Shown piece after piece: positions 1 through 12,600 of a DNA stretch of 64,000 nt. The notes beneath the pieces were generated by a model, which saw nothing but the letters and a program-made list of their open reading frames with translations, was not told the DNA's origin and made no database searches. Each line of letters opens with the position of its first letter. The first letter of the stretch is position 1. A program made the translations under genes and the position numbers. The stretch is from Rugalucina vietnamica (Eukaryota; Mollusca; Bivalvia; Lucinida; Lucinidae): the NCBI GenBank assembly GCA_964017185.1, contig OZ024878.1:16079851-16143850 (forward strand), read 5' to 3'.

Positions 1-129
1 GGTCCGATCCTGTCCGATCTGGTGATTACACACACCGCTACAGTTAATTATTAGATATGGGTGTGTTCTTGGCTTTCGGATCCAGTCACTACTAAGCTGT
101 AGTTTGACAAGTCGGCCCAGTACCTTAAT

Positions 130-300
130 TAATTTTTTAGACAATTGGGTAATTACCCACCCCTTTTTTATTCCATTGGGTATCTGAAATTTTAATTGGG
201 TATGTTCATATTTTTTACCCACTCTGTTTTTAATCAATTGGGTAAAATGGAAAATCAATAGGGTAAATGGTCACGAAAAAAATATTATTTGGGTATTTAG
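130..300. repeat. Degenerate ATTGGGTA motif cluster
   Basis: About seven copies of ATTGGGTA or its complement TACCCAAT-like form lie at irregular 20-35 bp spacing. The sequence between them is AT-rich and not conserved. Similar clusters can be subterminal motifs of DNA transposons, but no partner end is visible. Confidence 0.5.
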
Positions 301-2479
301 TGTTTAATTCATATTTTATCATTTATTAAAGCTTATATTTAAGATATGCCTGTGCCACTGTTGTACTGAACTGAAGGGACAAAATGGAGCTACAAGTAAG
401 AAAGAGTTTAAAAACAAAGACATCACTCATTGTCAATAGATTTTAGCTGATTTACATGTACTACAGACCTAGGTCGTTACTGTTTTGCAAACTTTCTTAA
501 TGATTTGAGACCAGCCAAGGAGTTTTGAAATCTCAACTGTCTCACATTCGCGAACAGTCATGCAGGTTCTACTTTCGTTATCCATTAAATCATGTTTGCC
601 CCTAATTGATAGTGATTTCAAGGGTATATTCTCAACCAGACACATGTCAAAACATTTTTTTACAATTCCAGTGATGAACGGTTGCGTGTATATATCAAAT
701 CGCCATAGACTACCTGTTTTTGGGGTTTTTTTTGTCGAAATTTAATTGATTTGCGGAGAATTGAAGACATATTTTTCACTTTTGAGATATTCCCCGATGC
801 TGTATCTCGTCATTATTGGATATTGTAATAAAACACTTTGAGGCGTGCTGGAAACCATTCTCGCCGACAGGTAGCGCTTACGCACTGACAAACCGGAAAC
901 GTTATAAACACTGGTACTGATAAAAACCGGTACACATTAAATTTTCCCGGGATGGCGCATCGCCGATTTCTTTTGCATTTTGTTACGCAATCAGATCGTC
1001 TTGAATTGGGTTTTTCACTAATTTAATTGCGTAATTACGCAAATATGCTTACTAATTATAATAAGGTACAACAGCCTCAAACTGAATTTTTAATATCTGA
1101 TTATCATTTTGACAAAATGAACCTTTTGGTATGATATTTTCATTTTGACAGCTGACTAGTCAGACTAAGACAAGTCAGTTTTTAGGTAGAATACCTCAAC
1201 AATCAAGCTTTGTAGCCTCCAATGGGGTTTGAAGTATGCACAGACATGAGCAAAATTTAAAAAAAAATATTCAGGCATAGGAATTGCCACAAGTCCATAG
1301 ACGATACGTCAGACTAGACAGAGATGTGCATCAGCTTGTCTCTGTTGAAGGTATCACCAGCCAAGTTTTTCCTGCATCCCTGTAACACTTGACGTAGTGC
1401 TAAAATCACTTGTGGTCTAGCGAGCTGCTCTCCTTTGGATCTTTTTAATCTGGAGTGTCTTATTTTTGGAAAAGGTGTCCCATATGGGGGAGGCGTACTC
1501 CAGTTGGGACCATACTAAAGTGTTGTAGGCAGTCTCTCTCACATTGGGCTTTGATTTTGGCTTTGGTTTTATTAGAGTTGAAGTAAGGGGTGAGAGAGTC
1601 AGTTCTAGAACATTATATTTACTGGATGTACTCTATAAAGACACATCACTAAACACTTATGAATTGGTCCATGAATAACTATCATGCTCAGCCAAAACAT
1701 CATGAATTCCGAGGTTCATTCCTTGACACTGAATGTGATACCATGTGTCACATGAATCACACTAGATTTGTCGAACAGCTTTAGAGCAAGTACCACTTGG
1801 GTACTTCGGGGGTCTTGGGCCTCACAGGGTTCATCTGCACATCATGAGAGAGAGTCACAAGAAGAAGATTGATGTACAAAAGAGTAGTACATGTACCATT
1901 GGCACTTCTCTGTGGACATGTGTAGAGTTTCCTTAAAGTATCAAAACCATTTATTCAAGTGTTTTGAATTTAATGCCCTGAGGCAGAGAAGTTTAAATGG
2001 GTCCTGGGCTGTTTGGGTCTGCCAGTCATCTTGTTGGAGAAGTCTCACCAAGTAACAGATGGTTGATAATGATGCCAGCAGGCAAAAGAGACTCACCAGA
2101 TTCATGTTTCATAAATCCAATAATTGTTCTCAGTTCCGGAAGTAAACAATGTGATCAGAGACACCACAGACGCTTGAAGTTATAACCATGGCAATACCAT
2201 ATTGCCGTGTAAACACTCATTTGAAGCAATATGTTCCTGTTTTATGGCAATAACTTCAAGCACCTGTGGAGACACTAAGCGCTTGCCACTACAACTTTGT
2301 AGTGGGTGGGGTAATGTCTAATGTTTTGTGCTCTGACACCGAGAAGCTATTGCCAATACACTCTTGTTGAGATGATGAGAAATGACAACATTTTCAAACC
2401 AAGTTTAAATGTGTGAGATCCTATGATGATGCTTTTGAGTTCTTAAAGTTGACAGGATAGAAGCAGGATGCATGTACAA

Positions 2480-2502
2480 AAAAAAAAAAAAAAAAAAAAA
2501 AA
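2480..2502. repeat. A homopolymer
   Basis: An uninterrupted run of more than 20 A. It could be the tail of an old retroposed copy, but no recognisable body precedes it. Confidence 0.9.
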
Positions 2503-3478
2503 TGTTTAGATACATCCGTAAACTTCTAGTTTGCAAAATTCATGTGAGAATTTTTTGCAAAACAATTTTTTTACCGCCGAATGTTACCCCTCTCTTCTCA
2601 TATAATTTTATTGGGAAGCTTAAAATTGCCATTTTATAAACAAGAAAATTAAAAACAACAAAAAAAAAAACAAAAAAAAAACACACACACACATTGTGTT
2701 TTACTGATGTACGATTGAAAAGTTTGATGCACTTTGATTAAAATTCCCACCAAAAGATGCCAGGCGGGTCAGAAAGCATCATTCAAGGCATCACAAAAAA
2801 TGCAGCCAACAAAGTCCAACATGCGTAAATAGATCAACGAGTGAGGTGGCCATTTGACCATCATAAATCTAAAACAATACCCACAGGAATAACAGACAGA
2901 TAAATGGACATGTAACATGAAGGTAAATCACAACAGAACTATCTTTGAATGGGCAGTAAAGATTTACTTGAGGGCTTAAATCATTTTTAAGGAGCTGCAA
3001 TTATGGTTGGGAAACCAAACTTCCTAATCTGAATCTGAATGGTTTACTGGTGACAGGCTAAATTGAAAATACTTCACCAGGGGGTGTGCCAGGAGAGTAA
3101 TCAGTCCCTGGCTCTCACAAGAGGTGCAAACTTGGACACACAGAACCGTCTATTGGAGTCTGTTGGCATAGAGATCATACTGGTCAACCTAAATGCAGTA
3201 ATATTTCTCCTACAATGTTATTTTTGTTCTAAAAAGGATGTTTACAGCACATTTAGACCTAGATCTATAACAAATCGTTTGACAGTCAGTCTTTATGTTT
3301 GGACACTGGCAAGAGCCATGTTTGTTTTTGACATCAAGTTTGATCATGTGACTTAGTGTGACACGATGTTGTTCATGGAACTATGATCCGCATTTCAATT
3401 CTATAGATTCATTAAGACTTGGCATCAGAAATGTAAATATTTATTAGTAAATGAGGTTGTAATGTATCATGTTTTCAG

Positions 3479-3641
3479 ATTTACAAAGAATCTATCCCCT
3501 GACAAGATCAACCTGAGCACCCTGAAGGGGGAGGGGGATCTGACAAACCTGGAACTGGATGAGGCTATTCTCATGGAACTTATGGACCTCCCCACTTGGA
3601 TGAAACTTACAAAAGCTGTCTGTAACAAAGTATCAGTCAAG
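3479..3641 (+). CDS. BLTP3: BLTP3 exon 2 (chorein N-terminal region, residues 1-55)
   Basis: The acceptor is TTTTCAG|A; the first base completes an Arg codon begun in the unseen exon 1. The exon ends AAG|GTAAGA in phase 0. It reads RFTKNLSPDKINLSTLKGEG, then an LDLPTW-like helix and VCNKVSVK. This is the most conserved part of the family, the mouth of the lipid-transfer groove. An ATG at 3462 is upstream of the acceptor and is not the start. The last half of this exon has a decayed copy at 4243-4311. Confidence 0.95.
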
Positions 3642-6600
3642 GTAAGACACACTTGTTAACAACCAACATAGCTGGGAGCAACCAATACGTGAAATCAGCA
3701 AGTGACGATAGGGAGTAAATGAGCCGCGACGCGAGAAAACCGGTCTTCGGGGTTTCCGACCAGGTCCGACACAAACCGGCCTGTACAAGCTCAGAAAAGA
3801 GTTAGAAGCTTGAAATTTCGGATTTAAGTAGAAGAGGAATTGTACTATCCGAGTAGCGAAAACAAAGGCGCTGATCAGCTTCGCGGTTACCGCGAAGCTG
3901 ATCTGCGCCTTTGTTTTCGCCTAGGCAAAAATCCGGTTTTGTCATGGCGCGGCTCAAATACGTGTCAGGGGAATACAAAATGTTCCCAGACACAGGTATT
4001 TGCATCCATCACTGTTCTTTCCTCATCAGGATCTCAACATTTGATCCGCCTTTTGAGAAAACCAACAATTTGCATAGGCGAAAACAAAGGGGCAGATCAG
4101 CTTGGTGGTAAACGTGAAGCTGATCAGCGCCTTTGTTTTCACTACTCAGAAAGAACAATCCGTCGTCTTCTTAAATCCGAAATTTCAAACTCCTAGCCAT
4201 CTTCTGTAACTGTACAGGCCAGTTTGTGTCGGACCTGTTTTTATGGAACTTATTGACCTCCCCACCTAGATGAAAAACTTATGAATGCTGTCTAACAAAG
4301 TATCAGTCAAGGTAAGACATACTGGTTATCCAGGGACAACCAACATAGCTGGGAGCGACAAACGTATGTGAAATCAGAATCAGGAAAACATGTCCATGAA
4401 ATTTTAACCCTCTTAAACCCCAGTTTTGGGGTATGCAGGGATATACATATTTTTGCTCCAAAACATAGATTGTGGGTACTCATTAGAACCTCCTCGCTGA
4501 GGCGTTTCTAACGTGTAACCACAATCTATTTTTTGAGCAAAAAAAAAAAAAAAAGAGAAAAAAATATAAAAAAATTTCTACTGAAAATTTTCATTTTTAC
4601 GGCTTTAAATATTCTCTGTATATTCTATATTGCATGGGTGTCTTTTCATAATGATAAGTTACGATATACCTATCTGGGAACACCAGAATATTCCCTGATG
4701 AGTATTTGCATCCAACACCATTCATGGCTCACATGAGCTGAAGGCTCATAGGTGGGCTTATAGGATAGGCAGGTACCCGGCGTGCGGTGTCCGTCAACGT
4801 TTTGTTGATTTCATCATATTCTGTGTTTGTTGTACTTAGTTGTAATACTGATGTGACTGGAAAGATTCAAAGTTTTTTAAATGGACAAGTCAGACAGACA
4901 TAGATCAAATTGCCGTTCTGGACTGATTCATAGCTTTTTTATACTGAAAGATTCTGACAAACAGAATGAAACGGTGATTTAGCAAAATGTATATGGGAAG
5001 GGAATTTCTTTGCTAAATCTTATGCCATGATGCCTCCAGTGTAAGGTATTCAAGTATTTTATACACGGGGGCTGATTTAGTTGCCATTCCAATTATATTC
5101 CTAGAATTGTGAGTCACATTATGAGAAAACTGGATTTTTGCATATGCGAAAACAAAGGCGTTGATCATTCTGTAGAGTAACTGCACAGCTGATCAGCACT
5201 TTTGTTTTCTCTACTTGGATAGTACAATTCCTCTTCTACTTAAAGCCAATATTTCAAGCCTCTAGCCTGCTTCTGTGACTGTATAGGCTGATTTGTGTTG
5301 CACCTGGTCGGAAACCCCCAAGACCGGTTTTCTCGCGTCATGGCTCATTTATGGGGCTTTCTATTTTTACTCTGAATCAGCAATTCAATATCCAATTTTT
5401 TTTTCTTCACTTTTTTCTTGTATCCAACATTTGACTAATTTCGGTCCTAAAACAACTTAAAATGATGTCTTGATTTGAAATTCTGAATTGCCTCCAGCAT
5501 TTTTCTGTCTCTATTCCCTGAAGTCTTAGAATTCAATTAGTCAAGGTTTTACTACTGTATTGACTCTAAATTTTAGGTCGGAAGCTTTAACAAAATTAGT
5601 GTTTGCATGCATTTATTCAATTCCAAATGCTTCAGTTCTATTTAAGGAAGCAGTCTGGTATATGAGCCACAACGTGAGAAAGCCGGTCTTTGGGGTTTCC
5701 TAGCAGGTTTGACACAAACCGGACTGTGCAGTCACAGAAAACGACTAGAAGCTTGAATTTTCGGATTTAGGAAGAAGATTAATCGTACTATCTGAGTTAA
5801 GAAAACAAAGGCACTGATCAGCTGTGCAGTTACTGCACAGCTGATCTGCACCTTTGTTTTCGTATATGCAAAAATTTGTTTTTCTCATGAAGCAGCTCAT
5901 TTAAATGTGTCAATTGTTTACCATTTTACAAAGAAGCTAAATTTTCCATTTATTATGGTTTTCTATATATTGTACACACTGTACTTTTACAGTATGTTTG
6001 CAAATGGAAAGCTCGAGAAATGTTTAATTGAGTCACTTAAAGTGATAGAATGTCTCATTTGGTGATGTGGGAGCTTAGTTTAATTGAGTAATTTAGATAG
6101 AAAAAATAGCCTCATGTATGAGAAAAGCAGCGATTTTCGCAAGCAAAATCAAAGGCTTATACTCACATACATGCATGATTAGCTGTTGGGTTTTCAGCTA
6201 ACACACAGCCTAGTCAGCAACTTGGTTTGTTGCTGCTAGGTAGATGTATCAATTTTAACAAAATAACGAACAATTCTTTGAAAATGGTACACAGTTTCTA
6301 TGATAACAATATGGCATACCAATACAGAAGTTTTATCCAAAACTTTTTTGTTATTTTTTTGGTTTTACAGTCCATCCATACAATAATCAAAATGTGGTGT
6401 TTTTAGTTTTTTTAAATTTTGACAAGTCCAAAACATCATTAAGGCTGCATTTCTTAGATTGTGCCTCAAAATTGGTTGTTATACCAATCAAATGTTAAAC
6501 ATTAGTTCAATGCCTTAAAGGAACTAATATCATATGATTTCTTTCTGTATTTGCATATCAGAAAAATCTCAGCTTAGATATTGAGACACCCAGTCTGAAG

Positions 6601-9600
6601 TGAGCCGCGTCATGAGAAAACAGGATTTTAGCCTATGCAAAAACAAAGACGCGGATCAGTTGTGCAGTAACTGCACAGCTGATCAGTGCCTTTGTTTTCG
6701 CCACTCGGATACTGTACAATTCCTCTTTTACTTAAATCCAGAATTCCAAGCGTCTAGCTTTCTTCTGTCATTGTACAGCGCGGTTTGTGTCAGACTTGGT
6801 CGGAAACCCAGAAAACTGGTTTTCTTGCGTCGCGGCTCAAGTAGTCTGAGATTGGGTCATTCGGAGGACTTCAGTCAGAGCCACATCATGAGAATACATG
6901 TATTCCGTCTTCAGGGTTTCCCACGCATAACGGCCTGTATAGTCACAGGAAAGGGCTACAAGCACAAAATTTCAAAGAACCATTGACCATTTCCTGTAGA
7001 ATATGCCTTGTTTTCGAAAGCCCAAAACTACGATTTTAAGCAATTTCTACTACAACTTTGCAATGAAAAAGGTAGTATGATGTCTTAAGAACGGATAAAT
7101 GCTATAACGTATGAAGCGTGAACATACTGTAGAAATGGCTAGGGAAGCGGGGGTAGGAGTCAAAAATTTGAAAATATAAATCGGAATAAAAATCATTTTT
7201 TGTTGCATGTCTGTATTCACTTCCTCCATTGTTGTGATTTTTAATCGTGTAGGTCAGTGATAAAAGTCTTAGACACCCTAAAATTCATCTCAAATATTTG
7301 ATGATTAATAAGCAACATTAATTTCATAAATTATTTTGGGAGTTACCTGTATATCATTACTAACAATGACAAGTATGAGCAAAGTCATGAGAAAATCTGT
7401 CATTAGTTTCCAAACAGGTAGAACATAAACCCAAGTTATGTAGCCAAAGAACATGACAAAATACTTCACAAATTGGGGTTTAAAAACACAGAGGAAGCAA
7501 AATGTCCATGCCATTGGCGACTACCACACAGCTGATCTGTACTTTAAGCTTGGTACACGTATCTGCAAAACACATTTTCTCATGGATGCCTCAATTACTG
7601 TATGATTTTCATAAACATGAAATGGCACGGAAGAATTTATTTGCAAGTCTGGAATGAATGACTGCATGCATGCCACTATTCAAATTAGATACATATGAAA
7701 TCTAAATGCTTTCTGTTAAAATTTTCCTACAGGGATCAAATATTTTCAATGTTAAAACTATGGTATATACATGCACCTGTACAGCTATAACACGCCCTGC
7801 TATCTCTTTCGCAATACACATCAATGAAATGTATAGAGAAAGAAGTACTTCAGTGAAATATTGTTAATCTAAATGAGTCAAGACATACTGTCAAGAGTAA
7901 ACCAAGATGATGCTACTAATTAAGTGTTTGACTAGATGCACAGACCTTAAATCCCTGTAAATCATGGATTAAGAAGTTTAATAAAGCAAATGCCTGAAGT
8001 AGTCAAAATCTTCATGTCATGATGCTGACATGAAATAACATGTACTTAGAGATCATCCATCACACAATTTAACGTGGATTGATATATTTACAAAGTCCCT
8101 AACCCCCCCTAAACTTTGAACATGTTGTTCTCAGTCCTGGGATACAGATCATTCATGATATTACATCTCCTGAAAGGGCTATGAATGACAAACGTTATCC
8201 TAGTAATATAACCAGAATTTGTATTTGCATTTTCGTGCATGTTGGTAGTGAAATGCACTGTTAGTTTGAAAACTGCTTTTATTTTTCTTGCATTGTTTTA
8301 CGCTTAAATAAGAAATATTGTGGGATGAGTGTTGGCACGGTAGTTAGTAAGTAGAAAAATCTATCAACTGCTATCATTTTTGTTCTGTTTGAAACAATTC
8401 TTACCGAAATATCTGCAGACAAAAAGCCTGTTTTTTGAGACTAATCAAGGTCAAATTAATGGGCTTATTTGTTATGTAAAAAGGCTATGGAAATATACTG
8501 TATATGTATGTTCTACCTGAATGAACAGACTACCTGTCCTATTTTAACAGGTATACACAGCGTGTACATACTATAATGCATATAAATATAGTGTACAAAA
8601 TAATTTTATCTATGTTTTATTTGAGACATGTCTCAGAGGACTTTAAATCCAACGTTACTTCAACAACACACAACAATTGTTTTTACCCTTATTAGATACA
8701 TAAAAGATATTGTCAGAAGAACTTCCCTAATGTCTAAAACGTATGAAGACACTGTTCAAAGTAAAAGTTGCTTAATTTATTTGGCATGGTGTATTTAAGG
8801 TACAGGTATTTGCATAAGTGACGGACAATATTATCTAAAGTAATAAATCTGATAAAGATGATGCACCTGCTATTCATGCAAATCGTTTCTAAGCTAATTT
8901 TTCAGCTTGCAAATTAGTTGGAGAACATTATTTAGACCTTCACAAAGGTTTCTATCAATTAAAATCAAAAATTTATTTTAAAGGATTATTTATGGAAATT
9001 TATTAGAAAAATAGGTAATTTCACTAAAAACTTCTATTACAATGGCTTCCCTTTGGAAAACATTATCATTCATAAGAAAGTTTAAGGTTTAGGGATTATT
9101 CTGGTATGTAACATGCCACATTTTTTTTTAAAAATCTATGAAATATTTATGAGCAGAAAACACTATTATTATAGTAATAAGGAACCTTAAATACTGACAA
9201 CTTTCCAATGTATAGTCTAAGTGCATTGAGGGACAAATGCCCCATTATTTTTCCTTTAATCAAGACTGATCTCTCCACGTGTTCAATCCAGTCATGTGCT
9301 TTGAAAGAATAGGGGGCGTGTATGTTTTAACTTGTATTGTAGTATAGATTGGTGCAAAATTTTGTTCCTTGAAATGTTATTTCTCTATTTTGTGAATGAA
9401 TCAAAAAAGAAAAATGTTTAAAAATCAATTATTTTCCCGTATTGGATGACAAAACTAGTACATGTATGTCTCACTTTATTGCACTTGATAGGAAAGAACC
9501 TAAATTCTACCATTCTCACTGTTCCCCCCAGATTACCAACAAGCCATTCAAATATAATATGTATTTTATGATGACCTCCCGTCTGTAGAAAGTCCATAGA

Positions 9601-12600
9601 TTCCATGGACTTCCTGGACATTTTCCATGGAATCCATGGATATTTTCCACAGAATGCATGGACATTGTCCATAGAACCCATGGAATGTGTGGACAATGTC
9701 CATGGAACCCATGGAATGTGTGGACAATGTCCATGGAGTCCAGGGACAATGTCCAGGGTACTGTGGACATTGTCCATGGAATTTTTGCAGCATCTCCTCA
9801 TGAAAGAGTGGACAAATTCCATGGACATTGTACACTGTCGTCCATGGACAATTTCCACTCTTAGAATTACCCATAATCCCATGATATCTGACATCACTTC
9901 CTTTTCCTGTTTCACATAATTTTAAAAAGTAAACAGAAATCTAGTCTGAACAAATCTTCAAACATCTAAGGCATCAGAATGCCAGCAAGCGAGAAACTTG
10001 AAGAATATACTGCAGACAGACTCAGAGATGCTAAATGAAAGAGAAAACTGCAAAAAACATTGATGGGAACTGGTCAAGATAAAGCTTTTGTAGAAAGCAT
10101 GTGGGGAATGAAAGAACATTTCTAGACAGATAAATTGATAAAAGCTAGGAGTTGCAAAACCAAGATTGTTACACTTGCTGCCTTGCAGGTAAGCATTTTA
10201 GATATGTTAAAATATGAAAAAACATGTATGTGCATGTTGTTCTTATTTATCATACTGCAGAAGTGTCTGGTTGGGGCATGTTAGATTTCATAATTTGGCC
10301 TGAATGAGAAGTCATTTTCAGAAAGACTTCCCCTCTGTAGAAAGTCCATAGATTCCTCTAGCTTCATGGTTGATACTAGACTGCTGGCTACCTTGTTGAG
10401 AAAGAGCTAGTCATCTTGCTCTTGGTGCATGTTGTACATGTAAAAATTATTCTTACATTTAAGACACAGAAATTGATCTTACATTTAGACACAGAAAATG
10501 ATCATAACATTCATTTTAAAATCCCAACCTAGAAAAGATCTTTTTTCCGCCCCGCCTGGTGTCTGGGTTGGGATTTTAAAATCAATGTTATGATCAATTT
10601 CTGTGTCTGTGTCTTTTAATTTTAAGATCCCAATCCAGACACCAGGCGGGACAGAAAAGATTTTTCTGTCCCACCTGGTGTCTGGGTCTGGATTCTAAAA
10701 TTAATGTTATGATCAATTTCTGTGTGTTAAATTCTTATGTAGTACATGACATAATTTGTCCAGCTTTTCTGTCCCACCTGGTGTCTGGTTTTGGGATTTT
10801 AAAATTAAGAATATGACCAATTTCTGTGTCCTAAATTCTTACATTTAAGACACAGAAATTGATCATAACATTAAATTGTGCATCATTCCTGTCCCGCCTG
10901 GTGTCTGGGTTGGGATTTTGAAATTAATGTTTTAATCAATTTCTGTCTTAAATTCTTACATTAAAGACAAAAATTGATTATAAAATTTAATTTGTACATC
11001 TTTTCTGGCCCCCTGGTGTCTGTGTTGGGATTTTAAAATTAATGTTATGATTGATTTCTGTGTCTTAATTTCTTACATTGTAATTAATGTTAAGATGAAT
11101 TTCTGTGTCTTAAGAATTTATGTTGTACATATAATTGTGCATCTTTTCTCTCCCGCCTGGTGTCTGATTTGGGATTTTAAAATTAAGGATGTGATCAATA
11201 TCTGATGACGAATCTTTGTGTCTTAAATTCTTACATTTAAGTCACAGAAATTGATCATAACATTAATATGTCCAGCTTTTCTGTCCTGCCTGGTATCTGG
11301 GTTGGGATTTTAAAATTAATGTTTAGATCAATTTTTGTGTCTTAAATTGTTACATTCAAGACACAAAAATTGATCACAAAATTAATTTGTGCACCTTTTC
11401 TGTTCCGCCTGGTGTCTGGTTTGGGATTTTAAAAATTAATGTTATGATCAATTTCTGTGTCTTAATTTCTTACATTGTAATTAATGTTAAGATCAATTTC
11501 TGTCTCTTAAGAATTTATGTTGTACATATAATTGTGCATCTTTTCTGTCCCGCCTGGTGTCTGATTTGGGATTTTAAAAATAAGGATATGATCAATATTT
11601 GATGATGAATTTCTATGTCTTGAATTCTTACATTTAAGACACAGAAATTGATCATAACATTAATTTGTCCAGCTTTTCTGTCCCGCCTGGTGTCTGGGTT
11701 GGGATTTTAAAATTATTGTTTTGATCAATTTTTGTGTCTTAAATTCTTACATTTAAGACACAAAAATTGATCACAAAATTAATTTGTGCATCTTTTCTGT
11801 TCCGCCTAGTGTCTGGTTTGGGATTTTAAAAATTAATGTTATGATCAATTTCTGTGTCTTAAATTTCTTAGATAATCAAATTTATTACGATTGAAATATA
11901 GAAATCAAATTTATTACAATTGAAATATAATTCTTTTGCACTGGAATTGTGTTTGCTTTTAATAACAACTGTCAACAAGAGATACTGTTAGTGTTAACGA
12001 GAGATGCATCTTGCCATAATGTGCATGAAAGCAATATGATTCAAATGTCTTCTCAGGGTTTACACTGCACAGCCATCTGCTATATATCAGTGGACAATGT
12101 CCATGGAAATATTCCATGGACATTGTCCATGGATTTTGTCCACAGTGTACCTGTACATATTTCATGGACATTGTCCATGGAACTTTTCCATGGACATTGT
12201 CCATGGATTTTGTCCACTGATTCCCTGGACAATCTCCATAGACTGTGGAAAAAGTCCATGGATTCTGTGGAAAAACTCCATGGATTCCATGGAAAAGTTC
12301 CATGGACATACTGGAAAAATTCCACGGACATACTGGAAAAACTCCATGGACATTTTCCATGGATTCACTGGAAATTGTCCAGTGTTTTCGTTCCAATACT
12401 CCAGCCGGACAATGTCCATGGATTCCATGGACTTTGTCCACTGATTCCATGGACTTTTTCCACTGGTTCCATGGACTTTCTACAGACGGGTTATCACCAT
12501 GCAAAAGGATTTGTTGGTAATCGGGGGGGGAACAATGTTCGAAAAATAGTAATCTGTTTTCCTATATTTTCAATACAAAAACTAGCTGTTTTAGCCCAAA

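Larger units (their letters stand above)
1..3478. other. Intronic or upstream stretch with no recognised gene
   Basis: This lies 5' of the first visible exon. I looked for the expected short first coding exon (start codon plus about 15 residues ending in a partial Arg codon before a GT donor) and found no convincing one. It holds a cluster of ATTGGGTA motifs (about 140-300), an A homopolymer (2480-2502) and an A-rich/CA tract (2657-2692). A CpG-richer patch at about 840-980 has no supported function. The short ORFs here show no recognisable protein. Confidence 0.6.

Noticed and set aside
953-1000. ATGGCGCATCGCCGATTT as BLTP3 first exon
   Set aside because: The peptide does not resemble the family N-terminus and no fitting donor leaves two bases of an Arg codon.
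9418-9919. Overlapping ORFs of 60-165 codons on both strands
   Set aside because: They translate the TCCATGGA array (MSMDNVH/HGHCPWIPW-type peptides) in several frames; repeat structure explains them.
10001-10200. Coding exon of a transposase in the foldback loop
   Set aside because: Two or more stops in about 65 codons and no recognisable motif; kept only as a weak remnant.
10438-11875. CRISPR array
   Set aside because: Units are irregular, palindromic and without unique spacers, in eukaryotic intron DNA.
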